Source of the DNA: Epiperipatus broadwayi
Taxonomy: Eukaryota; Onychophora; Udeonychophora; Euonychophora; Peripatidae
Length of the DNA: 64,000 nt
Direction of reading: 5' to 3'
Assembly: GCA_028023455.1 (NCBI GenBank)
Contig: JAQFVV010012394.1
Span: 25,927,053 to 25,991,052, forward strand
Of this stretch, positions 46,201 to 55,483 are shown piece by piece. Numbering within the stretch: position 1 is the first letter of the stretch; each line of letters starts with the position of its first letter. The notes under the pieces were generated by a model that saw nothing but the letters and a program-made list of their open reading frames with translations, was not told the DNA's origin and searched no databases. Position numbers and translations under genes: made by a program.

Positions 46201-47455
46201 GACTTTGTAAGTTCTAACTTAAATTCATTAGAGTGTTTCTATTAGGAATGTCAACTGTAAATATTGTTTTTCTTAATAATTTTTGACTCTCTAGTTTTGC
46301 ATTAACATGTATCTTTACATCTTACTAATCGATGATCACTTCCTGTGTTAAATTTATTAAGAACATTACAATCTTGAAATATGTATTTTCTGTTAGTCAA
46401 AATATAATCCAATTTTGTTGTATCTTCATTTGCATGCTTCCATGTCCATTTCCTTTTAACATTTTTCTCAAAAAAAGAATTCATAATATAGTTTTTCTTT
46501 TTCTGCAAACTCCACAAGTCTATGACCTCTCTCATTTCTATTACCATAACCAAAATTACCTACAACACTTTCATCTTTCATTTGTTTGCTAATTCTAGCA
46601 TTAAAGTCTCCCATAACTATTTTAAAATGTTGTTTACTCTGATCAAAAGCCTTTTGTACATCCATATAAAAATCTTCTACTATTTCATCACTACAAGAAC
46701 TTGTTGGGGCATAAACCTTACCACTCTGTCTGATACACTACCAATCTCCACAATGTTGTTCTTCCACTTTTTATTTATAATAAATCCTACTCCACTTGTA
46801 TTTCCAATATTTGTGCCTTTATAGTAGAATACATGTCCATTTTTTAAATCAATTATCTCTTCACATTTTCTCCTAACTTCACAAAGTCTAATAATGTCCC
46901 ATTTAATATAAGACAGTTCTTCTTTTAATCCTTGCAATCTTCCTTCACTTGAAAGTGATCTGCAGTTGTATGTGCCTAAATAAAAAGTCATCATCAAATG
47001 GCAGCCTAGGTCCACAATCAGGGGATTCTTAGCACCCTCTGCCTTCAGCCACCAACTGCTGCCTTTGTTGGTGACTTTACAGCCTCCTGGGAATAAGGAC
47101 CATGATTTATTTTTGTTTGTCATGATTGTATATATCTATTGAAAAAAATTGTTATCATTTAAACATACATTCATATTGCCACATCAGGTGAAAAGAAAGA
47201 CCATGGTGTTTCTTGATCTTAAATTCAGAAGTAAAAAGCCAATAAACTCACCATACTGGCTAATGCATGTTGGTGAGTAGCCCATCCATGTTCGTATACT
47301 ATATGAATAATCACACAGTAATAACAGCTGCAACAACAAGAATGTATGGAGTGGACATTTATGAATTTGCCTTGCTCAGTTCTTTTAAGGCCTCCAAGAA
47401 GAATCAAAGGGTCTCCTTTCAGTTAATAGCAAATTTCTTTCTGCAGCTCAATAAA
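46201..47455 (-). mobile_element. RTE 5' fragment (family 1), 3'-truncated
   Basis: The minus strand matches the 5' UTR and first third of the ORF of the intact RTE at 55484-58783: GGCTGCAG-type start near 47447, ATG near 47123, then [23 protein letters not shown] and GSDHRLVR, broken into frames by small indels. Similarity stops near 46201 (after TTAGAACTTACAAA), well before the RT domain. Loss of the 3' end is unusual for a target-primed element and implies a later deletion or rearrangement. Confidence 0.85.
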
Positions 47456-48420
47456 TAAGTAGTGTTTAGTAAAATATTATATCTGCAAAAATAAATGTAT
47501 GTGCATGTGTGCCTTCGGAGTAAATATTATTTTAAAAAGTACTTAGATTAATTAAATAGTGTTAAATAAAAGAGTAAGTATTATAAAGATCTGATTAGCT
47601 ATACTGATAAATAATCAGTATTAGCAGAGATATTAATTTTAGGTAAAGTAAAGAAAACCACTGCAACATTGGAATGTTTAGTTTCCGATCAGATTTGATG
47701 ATAATGAAAATGCATTGCTAAAAATAGATAATTGGAACGTGAATGGCACTATCAGATCACAAGAATCGAATATGAGAACTTTAGATATGGTCCACCATGT
47801 GGGAAGCTGATGGCCAATCAAAAGACATTCTACAACACCCATGAGTGCATGTAGAAAAACAAGAACAGTGACTTACTAGGTGAAGCTGTAGGAATGCAGA
47901 TGTCCATCCGATGGGAGCTTCAGTCACCTCTACTTCACCTTAGCCTTGCAAAAAAGTTTACCTTCAGACATACAAAAGCAAACTTAGGGACTCGCAACAA
48001 ATCGTATTGATTTATATTATTAATTTTTTAAGTCTTCGGGCCCATTTATTATGTTTAGTGAGATATTTATATATATAGTGTATAATATATAACGTATATA
48101 ATTGCTAATCTTCATATTTAACCCTCTGTAAATAAAATTATTACCTTTAAATTGCTTGCAATACCGTTTCACATTATTTTTAATATTTCTTTATTTAATT
48201 GTGTTTGCAATCCAGCAGGCAATAGAGTGCTGCTGGACACAGCAACAATTTATTATGAATGAAGCAACACATGGATCAAAGCTATGTAAAAAAATGTTTA
48301 ATACTCTAATTCATGAAAATTTCAATCTTTATTGCAATAAATTGTGTAATTAATAAAAATATTCCCTATAATAAATAAAGAAATTAAACAAATTAAACCA
48401 AATAAAAATTAATTTCTTAC

Positions 48421-48597
48421 CTTACTTTTATATTTTTCATTGCTCAAACGAAACTTTACATAAGGATCACTTAAACCACTATCATCCATTGCTAATAAAT
48501 TTTTACCTTCTACCAATACTATTGTCACTACGCTACTCCATATTTGACACTTAAGTTTTTTATTAGCTTCAGCTAATCGCATACTCTTTCGATAAAA
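48421..48597 (-). CDS. Mctp: Mctp exon: start of the second C2 domain
   Basis: MCTP proteins are membrane proteins with three C2 domains and C-terminal transmembrane segments; they act at the ER and in synaptic or secretory membranes. This 177-nt, 59-codon exon (phase 0 to 0) begins FYRKSMRLAEANKK, then gives the first strands of a C2 domain: VVTIVLVEGKNLL, AMDDSGLSDPYVKFRL, NEKYKSK. The two loop-1 aspartates expected to bind calcium are present (MDD and SDPY). The acceptor follows a T-rich tract (TATTTTCAG) and the donor is GTAAGA. The sequence fits the family so closely that I regard this as certain MCTP. It lies between two unrelated RTE fragments. Confidence 0.96.
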
Positions 48598-48734
48598 CTG
48601 AAAATACAAAAAAAAAATATTAATAGTTACTTTATATATAAAAATAATTACAAAAACAACAAAGAAACAAAAAAAAAAAATTAAAATGCCTTGAGACACA
48701 TTTAGATAGTATGTGCTTCATTTTTATTCTTCTA

Positions 48735-49290
48735 AAATAAAATCATCATGAACATCATCAATTATTATCAATCCACTGCAGGATAAAGGTCTCTCCAAGT
48801 TAAATCCATCTTCTCTGATCTTTAGCTTCTCTTCTCCACATCATCCCTATGCACTTTCTTATTTCATCCATCCATCTCACATGTGGTCTCTTTCTGGGTC
48901 TTTTACAATCTCTTGAAATCCAGTTTAAGATTTCAATTATCTATTATCATCTCTTCTAGCAATATGTCCAGCTGAACTTCAGTCTTTTAATTTTTTCAAT
49001 GAGGTCAATAATACCCGTTTGTTTTCTTACCCATGTATTGTGTTTTTGATCTCTTCTTGTTACTCCTAACATGCATCTCTCCATACTTCTTTGAGTGGTC
49101 TGAAGTGTCTGTATTGCTCTTCTATTAAATGTCCAGGTTTCAGATCCATAAGTAAGAACTGGTAAAACACATTTATTAAAAACCCTCCTTTTCAAACACA
49201 TAGGCATATTTCCTTTTAGTATCAAGTTATTTTTACCAAAAGCACTCCAACCAAGTTTAATTCTATGATTAATTTCATCCATTATATTTC
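48735..49290 (-). mobile_element. RTE 3' fragment (family 1)
   Basis: The minus strand covers about residues 820-995 of the RTE protein ([50 protein letters not shown]), with breaks after FSW, and ends in a GATGATGTT-type tail near 48738. 5'-truncated. It stops 138 bp upstream of the Mctp C2-2 exon. Confidence 0.85.
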
Positions 49291-49909
49291 CATATGTATT
49301 AATAAAATAATATTATCTAAAAATAATATATGGTATTCTAAATATCTGTACTATATGTTGTTAAATAATTTATTTACTTTCTATAATTTATTTTCATAGA
49401 ATATATTTACAAAATGATTAATGAGTTAAGAATATACTAACATAAAATAAGTTGAAACATGATATGAAAATATACTAATGAGCTGTTTGTTAGTTGATCA
49501 ATTAAATTAGAGTCCTGTGTAAGCAAATGGAAATGAATTTAGTTCGTTACATATTTTCTTTTATTTGTAGACGCACATGAAATATAATATTTGATTGTTA
49601 TAAACATATTATAGATTACATTTAGAGAAATGATTCTAGAAATTATCAGCAAAGTTGAAGATAGGATTTCTATAAATTTTCTGACTGTAAGGGGAAAAAA
49701 TTCCATAGTGGTAAAATGAGAATGAATAAGATTGCAAGATAAAAGGACATCATTCGTAAAAAAAAAAAAAATGATAGTAGTGTTTTGTAAGATCAGATGA
49801 AAGCAACAGAGAAAAGGGAAAATAATTGATAAAGTCAAGAGTAAGAAAAAATTATCAATAGAATAGTTTGATATCATTAATAAAGTTATTTGAATATTTT
49901 TTGCCATTC

Positions 49910-50050
49910 ATGGTGTGGTGCAGTGATGGAGTTCGGGATTCTGGAGCACACAAAGGATAACATCCTCAGATGGATTCCAGTTCTGGCACTTCCAGTGTTT
50001 TTTTATTTTTTTTGTCTAAATCATTTCTTTTTTTTTTTTTTTTTTTTAAT
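49910..50050 (+). mobile_element. tRNA-derived SINE head with T-runs
   Basis: TGGTGTGGTGCAGTGATGG gives a good A box, and TGGATTCCAGTTCTGGCAC the end of the head. The body TTCCAGTGTTT is cut short by T-rich DNA. Confidence 0.5.
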
Positions 50051-50481
50051 TTGTGGAAGGAAGACTGCAACTGGCTTTTATTTTTTTTCAAATGTTAAAA
50101 AAAAAAAAAAAAATAGTTTGAGAAAGTTATTAATGTCTCTTTAAAAATTCAGGAAAACACTATTTCTTGTAAATAGCACATATGCTGAAGAAATCTCTCT
50201 ATATGGAAAAATACAGAAAAACAAATGTATAATTCATGCTGCATGAATATAACAAAAAGCTCACATTGAGAATTAAACAGATAATACTATAATATCCATT
50301 AATCTCCAATTGGTCCTCAGCTTACCCCCTTAACTTCGATGCTATAAAAACAAATTCCAAGGAAATCCAAAATTTTGTCTTCAGCATTTATTTAACTGAA
50401 TAAAATTTGAAGACTATTCTCTAAAGTGTTCGATTTATATGATCAACTTCTATTTATTCATAATTGTTTGAATTTCATTGA

Positions 50482-50489
50482 CTTAGGGC
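50482..50489. repeat. Target-site duplication of the hAT MITE, left
   Basis: ACTTAGGG, identical to 50918-50925; 8 bp is the length expected of hAT transposons. Confidence 0.9.
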
Positions 50490-50917
50490 AGGGATGCCCA
50501 ACCCGTAGCTCGCGAGCCACATGTGGCTTGCACAACCGTTTGATGTGGCTCGCATTGCACTCTTCAAGAAAAAAATGATAAAATATTTTATGTTCTTTGA
50601 CGCCACATTCACACACTGAAAAAATAAACATTTTTACAATACAAACGATAACGATATGCAGTGTCAGGTTTCACATTAAATAAAATAATTAAAATATACT
50701 TTTCCTGTAATTGTAATTTATATGCATGTTACCAAATTTTTAATAAATAAAATGTATTTACATTTTTTTTCTTTTTAACATATTACACCAGTTTTTTTTT
50801 TAGTTTGTGAATTATGTTTATAAATGTAATATGAAAAATGGAATATATAATTGTGGCTCCCCAAATTTTTTTAAATTCTCAACTGGCTCGCGTCAAGTTA
50901 AAGGTTGGGCATCCCTG
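50490..50917. mobile_element. hAT-type MITE
   Basis: 428 bp with perfect 15-bp inverted ends (CAGGGATGCCCAACC) and an 8-bp direct duplication on both sides. The subterminal stretch (CGTAGCTCGCGAGCCACATG, TGGCTCGC) and the partly inverted right end (TGGCTCGCGTCAAGTTAAAG) are typical of non-autonomous hAT elements found in many animals. No transposase is encoded, so it would have depended on a hAT transposase supplied elsewhere. Intact ends and duplication suggest that little has happened since insertion. Confidence 0.92.
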
Positions 50918-50925
50918 ACTTAGGG
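50918..50925. repeat. Target-site duplication of the hAT MITE, right
   Basis: ACTTAGGG, identical to 50482-50489. Confidence 0.9.
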
Positions 50926-51217
50926 GTTCCATTTAATTTGAGGAATATTATAAAGGTTATACAATCAATTTCAACTTATTCAGAATGATGGAAGTTTTAA
51001 AGAAATTTGAATGAATGAAGTGAATTTTCATTATTGAATAATAGCCAAATTCTTTTTTTAAAGAATTTACCATGAATGACTCCCAGACATTGATGGAACA
51101 ATTGTTCAACTGACACTTAGCTTGTATAAAGTAAAATCAACATTTCACATTCTATAACAATAAAGGTGTATAGAATTAAATTAGAAGTAACAACATTATA
51201 CATATTTGAAGACATAC

Positions 51218-51310
51218 CTCTGAACTTTCATTTTGTCCAATGCTTAAACTATTGTTCAGTGTGGTTGTGAACTCATTGTGCTTCTGATGTGTATATCTTG
51301 GACTACAATG
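51218..51310 (-). CDS. Mctp: Mctp exon: linker before the second C2 domain
   Basis: This is a candidate 93-nt exon with a clean acceptor (TTTCTAG) and donor (GTATGT) on the minus strand. It is open as 31 codons in phase 0, so it splices in frame to the exon at 48421-48597. The peptide is polar and rich in Ser, Thr, Asn and His, and ends SIGQNESSE. That suits the poorly conserved linker between the first and second C2 domains of MCTP proteins. Support comes from splice sites, phase and position; the residues themselves are not diagnostic. It could be an alternative exon or a chance open stretch. Confidence 0.5.
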
Positions 51311-52184
51311 CTAGAAATCATTTACAATGTCTCAAATTTAATAAGACCTAATTTTATACAAAAAAAAAATTATCCACAATCTAATTTGACATAGTAGCAC
51401 TGATTTTTCAAGTATTGATATCAACTAGTAAACAAGTATCAAACACCTAGCTATCTAGGTAATGTCTCTAATGGTAAGCAGAAACCTATATATGCTATTT
51501 CCTCAAGACTATTACTCAGCCAAATGATCTTAAGTCTAGCTTTTAACCAATTAATAATAGCGACGAAATGACCACGGTATTTGAAAATATAGAGTTATCC
51601 CAGCATAAAATCCCCAATTTATGTTTTAAATTTACATTCTAACATTTGAAATGAACAAACTACCCATAAATTCTTTACAGGGCTTACATGCATCGAAACA
51701 AGTAAGTTTTTCTCTAATATGAAAACAAATCGAGCTAAAAGCAATGTTCTTACAACATGTATTCTAATTGTACAAATTACTTGAAAATGTAAGCTTGTAT
51801 ACTTAACAAAAATTTAGGTTATAAGAAATAACATTAGATTAAAATGCTAAAGATTGTATTATTATTTTTCTAATATAACTGAAATAATAATTCTATGAGT
51901 TAATTATTACATCTAGAATATGTGAAGAGCCAAAGGAAAAAAAATAGTCAATAATAATGAAATTACTGTGCTCAGCTCAAGATTTTAGTATACAATGCAT
52001 GACATACCATGAAATCACATTCTAATATTCTCTTCATCATTTTGACTATCATATATTGTAATGGACAGTAGGCACCATAATATCCAACACCAAAGGGTGC
52101 CACTAGACCTATAGTCTAAAGTATGATGATTTGGTGAGGATACTAAGTATAAATGCCTACACAGCTCTACGTCAGTCATAGATA

Positions 52185-52440
52185 CTATATAATGAAGATA
52201 ATCTCCAAGTTTAGTACAATTCCTATGATAAATAGCTTCTTTTCTCTATATCACTCCAACCAATTTTCTTAATTCATTCATCTTACATATAGTCTCTCTC
52301 TCTCTAGGTCTTTTATAACCTCTTGAGATCCTGTGTTAAGATTTCAAATTTCTATCTACTATCATCTCTTCTAGCAATATATCCAGACCAGCATCATTTC
52401 CATTTCTTAAATCTTCTAATAATATCAATGCTAACCAATA
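52185..52440 (-). mobile_element. RTE 3' fragment (family 1), very decayed
   Basis: The minus strand still shows GATATATTGCTAGAAGAGAT, AGGTTATAAAAGACCTAGAG and ACTAAACTTGGAGA, matching the last 80 or so codons of the RTE. The repeat tail is lost. Confidence 0.6.
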
Positions 52441-52442
52441 AA

Positions 52443-52745
52443 CATCACATGATCACCATTCTTTGTGCTTACGCAAACTGTTTACACAGAGGCAAAACTC
52501 TCCATACAATATCACTATTCAGTGGAAGCCAGAGTAATCAATGGATTCAGGAAGGTTTGTGCATAAAATCCTTATCTAGTGCCTACTCATCAAAGCCACA
52601 ACTACTAGTCTAAGGATATTGGATGCATAGGCACAAGGTAAGGATTTTATGCATGAATCTTCCTGCATCCATTTATTACTCTGGCTTGCACTGAGTGGCA
52701 CTACTGTATGGAGAGTTTTTCCCCTATCTAATATCAATGTTACTT
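52443..52745. mobile_element. Foldback MITE, hairpin copy with a tiny loop
   Basis: Left arm CACATGATCACCATTCTTTG ... AAACTCTCCATACAATATCA ... ATCCTTATCTAGTGCCTACT, right arm GGATATTGGATGCATAGGCA ... AGGATTTTATGCATGAATCT ... ACTGTATGGAGAGTTTTTCC. Almost the whole copy is one inverted repeat centred near 52605. Confidence 0.7.
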
Positions 52746-53980
52746 GTTGATGTGGCAGTACTATATATATTCCATAAAACAAACAAGTCCGAATATATTA
52801 CTAAGATCTTTAAAACCATCATTTTAAAATAAATCCATAAAGAATGTCTACTTTTTGTTATATCAATAGCAAAAATAGATAGGCATTGATATAATAAAAG
52901 ATGGGTATTATTTATAGTAGGGTGGGTGAGACATTGATTGTGGTTTTCTGGTGGGATGCCAGGCCATTTTAAAGTGACTAGCCTGAATTTGGAAAAAAAA
53001 GTAATTGCAATTAATGCTACATTAGAGTAGATAGAATTTTCACATGTATATGATTACTAGAAGTGAGAATCAGCTCCTTACAAATGAGCAGATTGTGCAG
53101 TCATGCAAATGCCAATGAAAGATTTGATGTTACATAAACCTTCATTCAAAATGCAGAATAATTCACAGACCAATAAGTTTATGGCTAGAATTTTTTCATT
53201 GTGTGATATAAAGGTGCAGCAGGAAGCATAAGATACTAAAATCAGTAAGCTGGAAGTTGATAACTGTTTTTTTTGGGGGGACAGATGCATAGATTTAAGT
53301 AATTTATATTTTAAAGGAGAGGGGTGCAGTATCTGAAACAATTGCAAAGAAAGGAAAATGCATGATGATGATAAATTTATTGTCTTGAATATGTTCAATT
53401 GCAGAACTGATAGTAGTGTTTTTCATTATTTTAAGTGTACTGATTTAAAAAGTTTATAGAAAAAAATTAGTATTTTATCATATTTTAAAAGACGAATGCA
53501 ATATCTGAAAGAATTGCAAAGAAAAGAAAGACTACAATACATCATTAAAAACCACTCAACACTTAGATAATTCCAATGGCAATAACAATCAACAATTTCA
53601 AATTGTTGTCAAGGCAACCTCCTTTTAACAATAAATATGGAATCCCACCTTTATTAATGGTCTAATATACTTATATAGACCCTAAAAATTGCAGCTTGAT
53701 CCCAGAGATTGAAATTATTGATACAAAGAAGTTTAAATATACCTCTTTAAACAAGTAAATATAACTTATTCTGAATGCAGACTAATATAGTCAATTATAA
53801 CATTACAAACTGCAATTATAAATTTCAAATTGCACCCAAAGTAGTAAAAAAAAGCGTAATAATTCTCAAGACTAAATGGGTTTGTAAGTAACCATTAAAA
53901 ATCATTCAACACTTAGACAATCCCAATATCAATAACAATCAACGATTTTAAACTGTTGTCAAGGCAATCTTTAATACAGG

Positions 53981-54398
53981 ATGGGAAAAGCAGTTTTTCT
54001 TCACAGTATGAAAACCAAATGTGATATATATATATATATATATTTGAAACCAGGCACTCTTCACAAACCTAGGAGCTTAATTGTAAGTATAGAGGATTTG
54101 AACTCAAGATTTTTAAGCACCCCTCAACTATCCATACTATCTCATGCAACTGATACACATGACCACACACATGTAGAAAAGATTAATAATCATCAATATA
54201 TGTATTTCGTGCTAAACCAGCACTCATCAGTTGGTCCAGACTATCATCTCACACACACACATATATAATCAATGCTCAGTTTATATTAAGATAGAAAATC
54301 TTCATACTTTAATGGACAGGCTTCAATCCACTACAACCTCCAACTTTTCTGCCATCCATATCATTGAAAATCTGATGATGAAAACTCAAATCCCATGC
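53981..54398 (-). repeat. Hammerhead-ribozyme repeat unit, minus strand
   Basis: On the minus strand: AATGATATGGATGGCAGAAA, CATTAAAGTATGAAGATTTT, a hammerhead at 54190-54255, CATGTGTGTGGTCATGTGTA and a tRNA B-box-like stretch near 54090-54105. It then runs through TTGTGAAGAGTGCC into a TA run. It is the mirror of the plus-strand units that follow. Confidence 0.75.
54190..54255 (-). ncRNA. Hammerhead ribozyme, intact core
   Basis: A self-cleaving RNA fold. On the minus strand CCAA (complement of 54231-54234) precedes CTGATGA (54224-54230). Helix II GTGC/GCAC has a 7-nt loop (54209-54223). GAAA is at 54205-54208. Helix III is ATA-CA-TAT, and the predicted cut follows the AUA triplet, between 54197 and 54196. 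UUG then pairs with CAA, and an outer AUGAU/AUUAU helix I follows after an internal loop. Every conserved core base of the hammerhead is present. The three-pair helix III suggests action as a dimer. Confidence 0.85.
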
Positions 54399-54399
54399 T

Positions 54400-54960
54400 G
54401 GTCATGTGTATCAGTTGTATGAGATAGTAAGGATAGTTGAGGGGTGCTTGAAAATCTGAGTTCGAATCCTCTATACTTACAATTAAGCTCCCAGGTTTGT
54501 GAAGAGTGCTAGTTTCAAATATTTATATATTAAGCTTGTATCCTGTCCATCCCTCTTATATGTATTTAATGGATACTGTCCTATACATGAGGGGTCAGAG
54601 TGACTTCAGGTCAACATGGGCATGGCAATAATATTAGCATCAGCATGGGATTTGAGTTTTTATCATCAGATTTTCAATGATATGGATGGCTGAAAAGTTG
54701 GAGGTTGTAGTGGATTGAAGCCTGTCCATTAAAGTATGAAGACTTGCTATCTTAATATAAACTGAGCATTGATTATATATATGTGTGAGATGATAGTCTG
54801 GACCAACTGATGAGTGCTGGTTTAGTACGAAATACGTATATTGATGATTATTAATCTTTTCTACATATGTGTGGTCATGTGTATCAGTTGTATGAGATAG
54901 TATGGATAGTTGAGGGGTGCTTGAAAATCTGAGTTCAAATCCTCTATACTTATATATATA
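54400..54960 (+). repeat. Hammerhead repeat, 1.2 units head to tail
   Basis: GGTCATGTGTATCAGTTGTA occurs at 54400 and again at 54873, so one unit is 473 bp. The full unit holds a tRNA-like A box (TAGTTGAGGGG, 54434-54444) and B box (GTTCGAATC, 54460-54468), an unassigned body with ATGAGGGGTCAGAGTGACTT, then the hammerhead at 54785-54856. The second unit ends in a TA repeat near 54960. The two boxes are closer together than in ordinary tRNAs. Confidence 0.75.
54785..54856 (+). ncRNA. Hammerhead ribozyme, intact core, palindromic helix III
   Basis: CTGATGA at 54807-54813, helix II GTGCTGGTTTAGTAC at 54814-54828 (one G-U pair), GAAA at 54829-54832, then TACGTAT. Counting the last A of GAAA, ATACGTAT is fully self-complementary, so two molecules can share an 8-bp helix III. 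The predicted cut lies between 54840 and 54841. CAA (54804-54806) pairs with TTG (54841-54843), and an outer ATGAT/ATTAT stem closes helix I. Confidence 0.87.
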
Positions 54961-55159
54961 CATATATATAATGTAAGTGCTTCACTTGTAAAAAAAGAAA
55001 TACTGAAACATATTTTAAAACCATACACGTAATACGTAAGTGATGGACTACAGCATTTGGGAGAAAAGTGTGCCCACCCACAATTTAAAGGTTTATTTAA
55101 AAATATTTCTTTACAGATCTTGCTTGTAAATTATAATAATAACATCATCAGACTTGTTT

Positions 55160-55255
55160 GTTCCATGAAATAAATTTATATTCTTAATATTACATATCTG
55201 ATAATCCATAAAAATATTTACATGCTCATTAAAAGCATTAGTATATATATATATA
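55160..55255. repeat. Dispersed AT-rich repeat (family C)
   Basis: AAATAAATTTATATTCTTAA, CTGATAATCCATAAAAATA and ATGCTCATTAAAAGCATTAG match 23660-23780 and 27540-27645. It ends in a TA run. Confidence 0.5.
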
Positions 55256-55391
55256 TATATAATAAAATATTTTTAATGGTTGTTATAGTTTAAAGAAATT
55301 TGCTTGTAACAGTGAAACCATTGGTTGTGTTTTAGAGGGGTTTTTTTTTTTGGCTAGTCCGGTTGAGGGGGTAATTTTGATTATATATATG

Positions 55392-55440
55392 CATAGACAC
55401 ACATAGCAACTAAAATGAATAGTTGCTATGTGTGTCTATG
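55392..55440. repeat. Perfect 20-bp hairpin
   Basis: CATAGACACACATAGCAACT (55392-55411) and AGTTGCTATGTGTGTCTATG (55421-55440) are exact reverse complements around a 9-nt loop. Confidence 0.9.
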
Positions 55441-55472
55441 TGTGTCTGACTTTAACTAATATATATATATAT

Positions 55473-55483
55473 ATACATAAAGT
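55473..55483. repeat. RTE target-site duplication, left
   Basis: ATACATAAAGT, identical to 58784-58794. Confidence 0.85.

Larger units (their letters stand above)
31527..48420 (-). other. Mctp: Mctp intron, 16.9 kb
   Basis: The largest intron seen. It contains a tRNA-like SINE (32025-32125), a TA/TG microsatellite (32737-32768), a small unassigned ORF (33396-33629), a foldback (35878-36097), TA repeats (36105-36295), a candidate solo LTR (36411-37891), a GC-richer patch (38080-38270), a purine-rich tract (39119-39535), short tandem duplications (45345-45782) and an RTE 5' fragment (46201-47455). A somewhat GC-richer, uncharacterised patch lies at 47690-47990. I see nothing supportable in 31530-32020, 32140-32730, 33730-35870, 39600-40980, 41050-45240 and 48010-48420 apart from AT-rich runs. 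Confidence 0.6.
48598..51217 (-). other. Mctp: Mctp intron
   Basis: A 2.6 kb intron between the linker exon and the C2-2 exon. It holds an RTE 3' fragment (48735-49290), a tRNA-type SINE head followed by poly-T runs (49910-50050) and a complete hAT MITE (50490-50917). I see nothing in 49300-49900 or 50930-51217. Confidence 0.6.

Noticed and set aside
53545-53975. Direct repeat pair as a hammerhead unit
   Set aside because: The pair (AACACTTAGA...GTTGTCAAGGCAA) lacks CTGATGA and GAAA and does not match the 473-bp unit.
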